From NCBI GenBank assembly GCA_027002665.1, contig JALWZK010000205.1, positions 1 through 5,331 on the forward strand: a DNA stretch of 5,331 nt, written 5' to 3'. This stretch comes from Campylobacteraceae bacterium. GTDB lineage: Bacteria > Campylobacterota > Campylobacteria > Campylobacterales > Sulfurovaceae. The notes beneath the pieces were generated by a model that worked only from the letters and a program-made list of their open reading frames with translations, made no database searches and was not told the DNA's origin. Below are positions 1 to 5,331 of the stretch, one piece after another; the first letter of the stretch is position 1, and each line of letters opens with the position of its first letter. The translations under genes were made by a program, and so were the position numbers.

Positions 1-444
1 GTTTTGTACCCTGTAAAAAAAAGGGTCATTTAAGAAATCTTTTGCCTTTTTTGGGTGTAACTTCTCAACATTTTCCCACGACAAACCCTCGAATATACCG
101 AAACTACGTTCTTTCAGGTTATTTTTGATAATTACTCTGCACGTTTTTTTAAATTTCTCAGCCACCGCTAAGCAGCGTTTCATAGGGGATGAGAAGACAA
201 CTTTTATATCTTTGTATTTAAAAAAATCATATAAAATTTCTGCCTGTTTATACCCTTTTTGTGATAAATCCACATCTATCGTTCCGTTAAATATATTTTC
301 TTTGTAATTTTCCCATAAAAAATAGAAATTGATAAACCAATTATTAATTTCTGTTAAGTATTCGTAAAAATTAAATTTAATTCCAATTCTTTTTTCAAGA
401 TGATCTAATAAATAAAATTGATTAACATCAATAATTTTATCTAT
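1..444 (-). pseudogene. Remnant of a histidine phosphatase (phosphoglycerate mutase-like) gene, running off the left edge
   Basis: On the minus strand a frame stays open for 148 codons, from just after a TGA at 445-447 to the window edge, in DNA where chance frames are much shorter. It carries clear histidine phosphatase signatures in family order: GTIDVDLSQKGYKQAE (the xDxxLSxxGxxQA element), VVFSSPMKRCLAVAE (the SSxxxRxxxTA element) and LKERSFGIFEGLSWE (the ERxxGxxEG element, about 85-111). The opening LxRHGET motif, whose His carries the phosphate, should come just before the first of these. Instead the frame reads FYFL directly followed by WENYKENIFNG (junction near 315/316). No ATG, GTG or TTG lies in frame upstream of the conserved region, and no ribosome binding site is visible. 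The C-terminal catalytic His would be beyond the window. I infer a decayed or 5'-truncated gene. A pseudo-phosphatase, an unusual start codon or an assembly error are alternatives. The substrate cannot be guessed. Confidence 0.7.
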
Positions 445-466
445 TCAAATAGAGATAATATAATAT
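418..466 (+). promoter_or_regulatory. FNR/CRP-family box with class II promoter for the cd1 gene
   Basis: TTGATTAACATCAA at 418-431 matches the FNR consensus TTGAT-N4-ATCAA in every defined position, and the palindrome extends one more base pair on each side (417-432). A -10-like hexamer GATAAT lies at 454-459. This predicts a start site near 466 and centres the box (424.5) at -41.5, the classic position for class II activation. A second hexamer, TATAAT, overlaps at 459-464. The next plus-strand gene is the cd1 nitrite reductase, a typical target of FNR-family anaerobic or nitric-oxide regulators. The site lies inside the open frame of the phosphatase remnant. The regulator itself is not in the window, so its identity is inferred. 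Confidence 0.7.
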
Positions 467-634
467 GCTATTTAGCAGGAATGGATAAAATAGTTTCATT
501 TTTATAAAAAATGAAATTAGTTTAAATATGTTTCTATAAGTAAATAGATGTTACACTTATAAGCAATTTTATTAATTGCTAAAAAGGCAACATAAGGATT
601 TAATCTAAATCCATCATAAATAAAAGGAGAGAGA
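466..634 (+). promoter_or_regulatory. Long 5' leader of the cd1 gene with two inverted repeats
   Basis: If transcription starts near 466, the cd1 message has an untranslated leader of about 169 nt. It contains a long AT-rich inverted repeat (487-523) and a second 7-bp repeat, AGCAATT/AATTGCT with a 5-nt spacer (562-580). It ends in a good ribosome binding site, AAGGAG at 624-629, five bases before the ATG. TATAAG hexamers at 535-540 and 558-563 could mark additional start sites closer to the gene. I do not recognise a known riboswitch. A regulatory role is inferred from length and structure only. Confidence 0.4.
487..523. repeat. Imperfect inverted repeat in the cd1 leader
   Basis: TTTCATTTTT (494-503) and AAAAATGAAA (507-516) are perfect 10-base inverted arms with a 3-base centre. 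Pairing continues outward through a G:T wobble, two A:T pairs, one mismatch and a further A:T run to 487/523. It could act as a binding site for a dimeric regulator or as a weak RNA hairpin. The stem is almost all A:T, so thermodynamic strength is low and part of the symmetry may reflect base composition. Confidence 0.5.
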
Positions 635-2377
635 ATGGGCTTAAATAGGATTCTAAGTTTAGCAGTGGCTACAAGTTTTATAACAACTATGGCAATAGCA
701 GGCACTTCAAATATGGACTTTGCAAAAGTTTATGAGAAAGAGTGTCAAGGGTGTCATGGACCTATCCATCAAGGTGGTGTCGGTAGCGACCTTAGACCAA
801 AAGCGCTTAAAAAGAAAAATAGAGAGATGTTAGCAGAGACTATCTTAAATGGTAGAGAAAATACGGCAATGCCTTCATGGAGTAGTAAATTCTCTAAAGA
901 TGACGCAACCGGTATGGTTGATTGGCTAATGGATTGGAAGAATACAGTTGAATTGACACTCGATTTTGATGAGGTGCATAAATCATGGACCAAATTGGCA
1001 GATAGAGAAGCCTTAGCAAAAAAATATCCTGTCGATAAAAATGGTAATTTAAAATATAAAGGTGCAGAGGTTAAAAATGTAAAAGATATTACATTTGCTA
1101 CAGAGAGGGACGCTTCTCTCGTCGATTTTATAGATTCAACTACTGGAAAAGTTCTGAGCCGACATAAAGCTGGATTTGCTGTCCATGTAACAGTAACCAA
1201 TAAAAAAGAGCCAAGATATGCTTACTCTATTTCTCGTTCTGGAAAACTCACTATGTTTGATATTGGGGCACCGGGACAACCGGCAGTTGCATCGGTTCAA
1301 GTTGGTCAAGAGTCAAGAGGATTGGCTGTTTCACCAGATGGGAAATATGTAATGGCAGGAAACTATAATCCGGGTGGTGCAGTTCTATGTGATGCACATA
1401 CCTTAGAGCCATTAAAGGTATATGATACAAGTCGTGTTATCAATACAGAAGGACAGATTGAACCAAGCCGTGTAGCTTATATTGCAGATACCCCTTATGG
1501 ACCTTACTTCTCATTTGCACTTAAAGATGCAGGTCATGTATATGTTGTAGATTACTCTAAACCGAACTTCCCAATTGTAGGAGATATTCCGAATGTTGGT
1601 AAGATTTTACATGATGCATTCCTAAATGAGAATAAGGGTAAGGATTACGGTAGATATGTTCAGGTAGCTTCTCAAGGAAGTGACTTAATGGGTATTATAG
1701 ATTTAAAAACTATGAAATTGGCAGCAAAAGTTCATACTGGTAAAAAATCTAAACCTCATCCAGGTCAAGGTTCATCTTGGTTTAATAAGAAGATGGGTAA
1801 ACAGCTCAATGCAACACAGAGTATGAACTTTGGTTCAGTTGTAATTTGGGAATCTCCAGGCTGGAAAGTTGTTAAAAAAATTAAAACAGCTGGTGGTGGA
1901 CTATTCGTTGGAACGAGTGAGCATACCCCATATATCTGGTCAGATTGTGTGCTTGGTAAACCGGCAAACTATAATAAAGTCTATTTAATCAATAAGGAAA
2001 CTTTAGAAACTGATAGAATTATTGAAGTTGGCAAGAAAAAAGGAAGACTTATCGATGCTAAGACTAAAAGAGTTCTTCAAGAATGGGACGCTACACAACA
2101 TGAAAAAGTGCCTGTAAATGAGAAAAAATTTGGAAAAGAGACAATTTTACCAATGCCTGACCATTTAGGTAAAGCTGTAAAAAATCCTGTTCAACCAAGA
2201 CTACTCCACGCAGAACCTGCTAACCACGGTAAGTGGACTATGATTTCAGAGTGGACTACAGGTAGAATTGGTATTTATGACTCTAAAACAGGTAAATTTA
2301 TTAAGTATATTGAAAACCTAACTACACCTACATTTACATACTCTGTTGAACATAGACAACATGTTCCGGGTGCTTAA
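635..2377 (+). CDS. nirS: Cytochrome cd1 nitrite reductase-like protein (NirS family)
   Basis: This 580-residue periplasmic protein probably reduces nitrite to nitric oxide in denitrification, taking electrons through heme c and reducing nitrite at heme d1. Residues 1-22 form a Sec signal peptide with an AIA cleavage site. The c-type domain has the heme motif CQGCH (Cys37, Cys40, His41) and a likely sixth ligand, Met79, in MPSW. The rest is the d1 beta-propeller: proximal d1 ligand His184 in FAVH, and candidate active-site histidines His326 (ILHD) and His375 (KPHPGQG). Their spacing (142 and 49 residues) is close to that of Pseudomonas NirS His182/His327/His369 (145 and 42). Two things are odd: roughly 30 extra residues towards the C-terminus (about 465-515, lysine-rich), and LLHAE (His525), which recalls NirN/NirF where NirS has Gln. 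A dihydro-heme d1 dehydrogenase (NirN-like) is the main alternative. The ATG is supported by AAGGAG at 624-629. No other nir genes are visible. Confidence 0.8.
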   Translation: MGLNRILSLAVATSFITTMAIAGTSNMDFAKVYEKECQGCHGPIHQGGVGSDLRPKALKKKNREMLAETILNGRENTAMPSWSSKFSKDDATGMVDWLMDWKNTVELTLDFDEVHKSWTKLADREALAKKYPVDKNGNLKYKGAEVKNVKDITFATERDASLVDFIDSTTGKVLSRHKAGFAVHVTVTNKKEPRYAYSISRSGKLTMFDIGAPGQPAVASVQVGQESRGLAVSPDGKYVMAGNYNPGGAVLCDAHTLEPLKVYDTSRVINTEGQIEPSRVAYIADTPYGPYFSFALKDAGHVYVVDYSKPNFPIVGDIPNVGKILHDAFLNENKGKDYGRYVQVASQGSDLMGIIDLKTMKLAAKVHTGKKSKPHPGQGSSWFNKKMGKQLNATQSMNFGSVVIWESPGWKVVKKIKTAGGGLFVGTSEHTPYIWSDCVLGKPANYNKVYLINKETLETDRIIEVGKKKGRLIDAKTKRVLQEWDATQHEKVPVNEKKFGKETILPMPDHLGKAVKNPVQPRLLHAEPANHGKWTMISEWTTGRIGIYDSKTGKFIKYIENLTTPTFTYSVEHRQHVPGA

Positions 2378-2383
2378 TATAAC

Positions 2384-2422
2384 TCTCTTACTTCCTTCTC
2401 TATAGAAGGGGGTAATAAGAGA
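2384..2422 (+). terminator. Strong hairpin after the cd1 gene, likely transcript end
   Basis: TTACTTCCTTCT (2388-2399) pairs with AGAAGGGGGTAA (2404-2415) in a continuous 12-bp stem containing two G:U pairs, with a CTAT tetraloop. After a 3-base bulge, TCTC (2384-2387) pairs with GAGA (2419-2422). It begins seven bases after the cd1 stop codon. There is no run of T after it, so it is not a textbook intrinsic terminator. It could instead protect the 3' end or end transcription together with the next repeat. Confidence 0.55.
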
Positions 2423-2428
2423 TAAATA

Positions 2429-2486
2429 GGAGAGTAAATAATTATCTATAACTTAAAATATGTTTAAGAAAAAATTATTTATCTCC
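2429..2486. repeat. Nested inverted repeat between convergent genes
   Basis: GGAGAGTAAATAATT (2429-2443) is complementary to AATTATTTATCTCC (2473-2486) except for one bulged G, giving 14 pairs. Inside the loop a second perfect repeat, CTTAAA/TTTAAG, sits at 2452-2457 and 2463-2468. The right arm covers the stop codon (2479-2481) and last codons of the minus-strand transpeptidase gene. The position between two converging genes suggests a bidirectional transcription end. The minus strand has a T-run (TTTTTT, complement of 2469-2474), but it falls within the structure, not after it. Confidence 0.5.
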
Positions 2487-3177
2487 CCGTATAACTATAT
2501 AGGAGAGCTTTTTTAAGTTTTGCAAATATTGCTCTTCTATCCTGTGGACAGATAGAGAAACAGCCATGACTTCTACCACCATAATTTACATACTTAGCAG
2601 GGTGCAGAATAACATCTCTCCCACCCTTTCTAACGGGATACCCAACTTTTCTATTGCTTCTCTCTAAGCCTTGAACTGTCAAATATCTATAGTGTTTTTT
2701 CTTTGTTCTTCTAACCTTTGAACCAACTTTAAAAAATCCATAGGGTGTCATTTTACTATTTCTTCTATTACTGGAGCGTCTTACCCTTCCACCTATTACA
2801 CCGGAGCGTTTTCCATGTGCTATTTTATGTCTATATACCCTACCATTCTTTAAATTTATAATATATAATCTTCTCCTTCTTGCACTCTTTGTATAATCGG
2901 CAATAGCCATATATTTTGAAGATAACCCTTTTCTTATTCGATTTCTCTTATAAAATGCAAAAGCTCTTTTTAAAGCTCGTCTGCTAATATCTGTCTTTTT
3001 TAAAACTCTTCTATAGATTTTATCTAAGTGTTTGGATAAGAATGTAGATTTTCTCCTTTTTTTATGGTGAGCTTTTCTCAGAAGTTTATGTTTATGCTTC
3101 TTATGGTAACTCTCCTTGGATAGAGCTGTTGAACTTAAAAGTAAAATAGCCATAAATATATAAGTAAATCGCCTCAT
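2479..3177 (-). CDS. Highly basic YkuD-type L,D-transpeptidase catalytic domain protein
   Basis: This 232-residue exported protein probably forms or trims L,D-linkages in peptidoglycan in the periplasm. Residues 1-20 are a hydrophobic signal peptide (cleavage likely after TALS). Residues 21-80 are a Lys/Arg/His-rich region without a recognised fold. The catalytic domain spans about 100-225: RRLYIINLKNGRVYRHKIAH resembles the opening strands of the YkuD_2 (murein L,D-transpeptidase) family, then come His192 in ILHPAKY and GRSHGCFSI with the nucleophile Cys206 preceded by Ser-His-Gly. By my count 69 of 232 residues are Lys or Arg and only 7 are Asp or Glu, a very high positive charge for this family. 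The ATG is preceded by AGGGAG (3182-3187). It lies 63 bp downstream of the glycosyltransferase on the same strand with no obvious terminator between, so the two are probably co-transcribed. The donor peptide, and whether it is a transpeptidase or a carboxypeptidase, are unknown. Confidence 0.8.
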   Translation of the reverse strand: MRRFTYIFMAILLLSSTALSKESYHKKHKHKLLRKAHHKKRRKSTFLSKHLDKIYRRVLKKTDISRRALKRAFAFYKRNRIRKGLSSKYMAIADYTKSARRRRLYIINLKNGRVYRHKIAHGKRSGVIGGRVRRSSNRRNSKMTPYGFFKVGSKVRRTKKKHYRYLTVQGLERSNRKVGYPVRKGGRDVILHPAKYVNYGGRSHGCFSICPQDRRAIFAKLKKALLYSYTGR

Positions 3178-3240
3178 AACTCTCCCTAATGTTTTTTATT
3201 TAAAATAATATAAAAATATTAAAGAGAATTTGATTAATTT

Positions 3241-4347
3241 CTACTGAATTGTAATATTTTTTTTCACTAAGCCAGCTATATATTCTTTAAACTCCTTTTT
3301 AAATCTTTGGGTAGAGAATCTTCTGGCATAGTTTGATATATCTTTAAGATTAAAATCTATTGTCTCAAATCTATTTATAGCATCTATAATAGACTCTACG
3401 GTCTGCTGATTAAAGTGAACCCCTGTCACTCCATCTATGACCGTTTCGGCTGTTCCACCTCTATTTAAGGCGATAACTGCTGTTCCACAACTCATAGCCT
3501 CAATAGGAACTATCCCAAAATCTTCAACTGCTCCATATATAAACCCTTTTGCCCTCTGCATATACGATATTAATATATCATCTCTCTGATACCCTAAGAG
3601 GGTAATATTGGATTTTGCAATCCCCTCTATGCTCTTAAACTCCTCTCCAGCACCAATCACTATTAATTTTCTATTTGGCATTCTATTAAATGCCTCTACT
3701 ATCAGTTTGGTCTTTTTATATGGGACTAATCTTGAGGCGGTTAGATAGAAATCATCTTTTTTAAGAGAGAGGGTAAACTTAGATATATCAACAGGTGGAT
3801 AGATAACTTTGGCATCTCTGCTATATATTCGCTCTATTCTCTCTTGAACAAATTTAGAGTTGGCAATAAAATAATTGACCCTATTGAGTGTCCTTATATC
3901 CCAATCTCTAATATATTTAAGTGTCTGCTCTACTAAAAATCTCTTTGGCTGTTTAAGGTTGGATATATACTCACTATATAAATCCCAAGCGTATCTAATT
4001 GGAGTGTGTGAGTAGCATATATGGAGTTGCCTATTGTGAGTTTTAACCCCTTTTGCGACTGCCCACGATGAGGAGATAATTAAATCATATCCACTTAAAT
4101 CAAAACTCTCAATAGCCATAGGAAATAGTGGAAGATAGTTTCTAAAATATTTATTAGCAAATGGGAATCTTTGAATAAATGAGGTCTTTACAACTCTACC
4201 ATTTAGTATAGCTTCTCTATTCTCCCGATTTAAAAAATCGACTATACTAAAAATATTACTATTGGGATATAACTCCAAAATTGCCTTTAAGACCTTCTCT
4301 GCTCCCCCATTGGTTACCAACCAATCATGCACTACTGCTACTCTCAA
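3241..4347 (-). CDS. Family 4 glycosyltransferase (GT-B fold)
   Basis: This 368-residue cytoplasmic or membrane-associated enzyme transfers a sugar from a nucleotide donor, probably to a surface polysaccharide or lipid-linked glycan. The N-terminal Rossmann domain opens MRVAVVHDWLVTNGGAEKVL, with the Gly14-Gly15 loop typical of GT4 enzymes. The C-terminal donor domain (from about 198) has the ASRLVPYKK segment (Arg206, Lys211/Lys212, likely contacting the donor phosphates) and the family EX7E motif, EDFGIVPIE (Glu275 and Glu283), followed by EAMSCGTAVIA. Overall it resembles mannosyl- or rhamnosyl-transferases of the WbaZ/RfbU type, but donor and acceptor cannot be read from sequence. The start is TTG (4345-4347), chosen because AAGGAG lies just upstream (4354-4359) and the homologous N-terminus begins here. 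It is transcribed divergently from rplM and is followed by the transpeptidase gene, suggesting an envelope function. Confidence 0.88.
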   Translation of the reverse strand: MRVAVVHDWLVTNGGAEKVLKAILELYPNSNIFSIVDFLNRENREAILNGRVVKTSFIQRFPFANKYFRNYLPLFPMAIESFDLSGYDLIISSSWAVAKGVKTHNRQLHICYSHTPIRYAWDLYSEYISNLKQPKRFLVEQTLKYIRDWDIRTLNRVNYFIANSKFVQERIERIYSRDAKVIYPPVDISKFTLSLKKDDFYLTASRLVPYKKTKLIVEAFNRMPNRKLIVIGAGEEFKSIEGIAKSNITLLGYQRDDILISYMQRAKGFIYGAVEDFGIVPIEAMSCGTAVIALNRGGTAETVIDGVTGVHFNQQTVESIIDAINRFETIDFNLKDISNYARRFSTQRFKKEFKEYIAGLVKKNITIQ

Positions 4348-4360
4348 CTATATCTCCTTA

Positions 4361-4398
4361 AATCTGTTAAAAACAGATTATATCGAAAATCATCTGTT
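4361..4398 (-). promoter_or_regulatory. Promoter of the glycosyltransferase gene with palindromic candidate operator
   Basis: On the minus strand a perfect -10 hexamer TATAAT (4377-4382) predicts a start near 4370, about 23 bases before the TTG codon. No convincing -35 is seen, as is common in Campylobacterota. The perfect palindrome AATCTGTTAAAAACAGATT (4361-4379, 8-base arms) overlaps the end of the -10 and covers the predicted start site. A third half-site, ATCTGTT, lies at 4392-4398, exactly 30 bp from the first (4362-4368), about three helical turns. This arrangement suits a dimeric repressor. No regulator gene is in view. Confidence 0.5.
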
Positions 4399-4400
4399 TT

Positions 4401-4428
4401 AAACTTAAAATTACCTTAATTTAAGTTT
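4401..4428. repeat. Inverted repeat in the divergent rplM/glycosyltransferase region
   Basis: AAACTTAAAATTA (4401-4413) pairs with TAATTTAAGTTT (4417-4428) apart from one bulged A, with a CCT centre. It sits between the two divergent promoters, upstream of both predicted -10 elements. It may be a protein site or an AT-rich cruciform. No family match is recognised. Confidence 0.4.
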
Positions 4429-4446
4429 TACTTAAGAGTATTTGGC

Positions 4447-4498
4447 TATACTTCCACTCGCCAAAGCTATTTAGCTTATTTTATCTCAAGGAAATTTT
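4447..4498 (+). promoter_or_regulatory. Promoter and short leader of the rplM-rpsI operon
   Basis: TATACT at 4447-4452 fits a -10 hexamer, predicting a start near 4459 and a leader of about 40 nt. The -35 region is weak. The leader holds a short inverted repeat, AAGCTA/TAGCTT (4464-4469 and 4472-4477), and ends with AAGGA (4488-4492), six bases before the ATG. In E. coli the L13 protein represses its own operon through the leader. Whether this short repeat serves a similar purpose is unproven. Confidence 0.45.
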
Positions 4499-4924
4499 AT
4501 GAAATTGACATCTGTCATAAAACCTCATGAGGTGCAGAGAGATTGGATTTTGATTGATGCAGAAGGTAAAACTTTTGGTCGTATCTTAACACAAGTTGCT
4601 ACCTATTTAAGAGGCAAACATAAACCATCATACACTCCAAATGTTGATTGTGGAGACTATGTAGTTATTATTAATGCTGAAAAGGCAAAATTTTCAGGCA
4701 GTAAATTAAACAGTAAAGAGTATTTTACACACTCAGGATATTTTGGCTCAACTAAGAGTAAAAAGTTAAGTGAGATGTTAGATAAGAATACGGAGAAGCT
4801 ATATAGATTAGCTGTTAGAGGTATGCTTCCAAAGACAAAACTTGGTAGAGCAATGTTAAAGAAATTGAGAGTATATGTAGGGGCAGAACACCCACATACT
4901 GCACAAATAAATAAAGGAGCATAA
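4499..4924 (+). CDS. rplM: 50S ribosomal protein L13 (uL13)
   Basis: This 141-residue protein binds 23S rRNA early in large-subunit assembly. The length is normal for bacterial uL13. Recognisable blocks run in family order: [16 protein letters not shown] near the start, [20 protein letters not shown] (about 37-56), [11 protein letters not shown], and the family signature [20 protein letters not shown] followed by [11 protein letters not shown] near the C-terminus. The ATG is preceded by AAGGA at a normal distance. It is the first gene of the conserved rplM-rpsI pair, with the next start five bases after its stop codon. The sequence is ordinary, with no sign of disruption. Confidence 0.98.
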   Translation: MKLTSVIKPHEVQRDWILIDAEGKTFGRILTQVATYLRGKHKPSYTPNVDCGDYVVIINAEKAKFSGSKLNSKEYFTHSGYFGSTKSKKLSEMLDKNTEKLYRLAVRGMLPKTKLGRAMLKKLRVYVGAEHPHTAQINKGA

Positions 4925-4929
4925 GTATA

Positions 4930-5322
4930 ATGGCTAAGAGTTTCTATGCAACAGGAAAGAGAAAATCGGCTATTGCTAAGGTGTGGCTAACTCCGGGTAG
5001 TGGTGTTATAACCATTAATGGCAAAAGCTTAGATGAGTGGTTGGGTGGACATGAGACACTTAAAATGAAGATTAGACTTCCCTTAGAGGCTACAAAACAG
5101 TTGGAGTCTGTAAATATTGTGGCTAAGACGCTGGGTGGTGGATACTCTGCACAGGCAGACGCTGTAAAACATGGTATAACTAAGGCATTGGTCAAATATG
5201 AAGAGGCATTTAGAGCTATCTTAAAACCTATGGGGCTTCTCACTCGTGACTCAAGAGTTGTTGAGAGAAAAAAGCCGGGAAAAAAGAAGGCAAGAAGAAG
5301 TCCACAATTCTCAAAAAGATAA
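4930..5322 (+). CDS. rpsI: 30S ribosomal protein S9 (uS9)
   Basis: This 130-residue small-subunit protein has a C-terminal tail that reaches the decoding centre and contacts P-site tRNA. It starts [19 protein letters not shown], contains the family block [20 protein letters not shown] and ends with the invariant RRSPQFSKR tail (Lys129-Arg130 at the terminus), so it is complete. The ATG lies five bases after the rplM stop. Its ribosome binding site, AAGGAG (4914-4919), is inside the end of rplM with a rather long 10-base spacing, suggesting coupled translation. The tail closely resembles Campylobacterota homologues. Only nine bases follow the stop, so no terminator can be assessed. Confidence 0.98.
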   Translation: MAKSFYATGKRKSAIAKVWLTPGSGVITINGKSLDEWLGGHETLKMKIRLPLEATKQLESVNIVAKTLGGGYSAQADAVKHGITKALVKYEEAFRAILKPMGLLTRDSRVVERKKPGKKKARRSPQFSKR

Positions 5323-5331
5323 TATATATTC

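Noticed and set aside
125..307. Plus-strand 60-codon open frame
   Set aside because: It is antisense to the phosphatase remnant, whose motifs are clear on the minus strand. It has no convincing ribosome binding site and no recognisable domain.
481..507. Possible leader peptide MDKIVSFL ahead of the cd1 gene
   Set aside because: The AGGA directly abuts the ATG (no spacing), which is too close for normal initiation, and the peptide shows no regulatory codon run.
535..563. TATAAG hexamers as the main cd1 promoter
   Set aside because: They are common by chance in such AT-rich DNA and have no paired upstream element, whereas the FNR box with its spaced -10 is far more specific. They are kept only as possible secondary starts.
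517..705. Minus-strand 62-codon open frame across the cd1 start
   Set aside because: It overlaps the promoter/leader and signal peptide region antisense and has no family features.
769..1200. Minus-strand 143-codon open frame inside the cd1 gene
   Set aside because: It lies wholly antisense to the conserved c-heme and early d1 region, and its translation looks like a shadow without motifs.
4944..5243. Minus-strand 99-codon open frame inside rpsI
   Set aside because: It is antisense to a highly conserved ribosomal protein gene. No domain or ribosome binding site supports it.
1..5331. CRISPR array, insertion sequence, tRNA or phage signals
   Set aside because: No regularly spaced direct repeats, transposase or integrase motifs, cloverleaf sequences or attachment-site duplications were seen on either strand.

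Overview
The window looks like part of an AT-rich Campylobacterota (formerly Epsilonproteobacteria) genome, of the Sulfurimonas/Sulfurovum kind. The uL13 and uS9 sequences at the right end, including the uS9 tail [19 protein letters not shown], resemble that phylum. A cytochrome cd1-type nitrite reductase gene suits a denitrifying, microaerobic or anaerobic member. The lineage is inferred from recalled sequence character, not from a database search.

Layout from left to right. (1) Positions 1-444, minus strand: an uninterrupted reading frame running off the left edge. It encodes most of a histidine-phosphatase (phosphoglycerate mutase-like) domain but lacks both a start codon and the catalytic RHG motif, so it is probably a gene remnant. 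(2) Positions 418-634: the control region of the next gene. It has a perfect FNR-type box, a -10 hexamer at exactly class II spacing, and a leader of about 170 nt with two inverted repeats. (3) Positions 635-2377, plus strand: a cytochrome cd1 (NirS-like) protein with c-heme and d1-heme domains. (4) Positions 2378-2486: a convergent gene junction with a strong hairpin and a nested inverted repeat. (5) Positions 4347 to 2479, minus strand: two cell-envelope genes, a GT4 glycosyltransferase with a TTG start followed 63 bp later by an extremely basic YkuD-type L,D-transpeptidase. (6) Positions 4348-4498: a divergent control region with a palindrome on the glycosyltransferase promoter. (7) Positions 4499-5322, plus strand: the rplM-rpsI ribosomal protein operon.

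The genes form three independent units: an anaerobically regulated respiratory gene, an envelope pair and a housekeeping operon. No heme d1 biosynthesis genes are visible beside the cd1 gene. The points most worth following up are the cd1 protein's mixture of NirS and NirN/NirF traits, the FNR-type promoter lying inside a decaying gene, the roughly +60 net charge of the transpeptidase, and the palindromic candidate operator on the envelope gene promoter. I see no phage, insertion sequence, CRISPR array, tRNA or rRNA.
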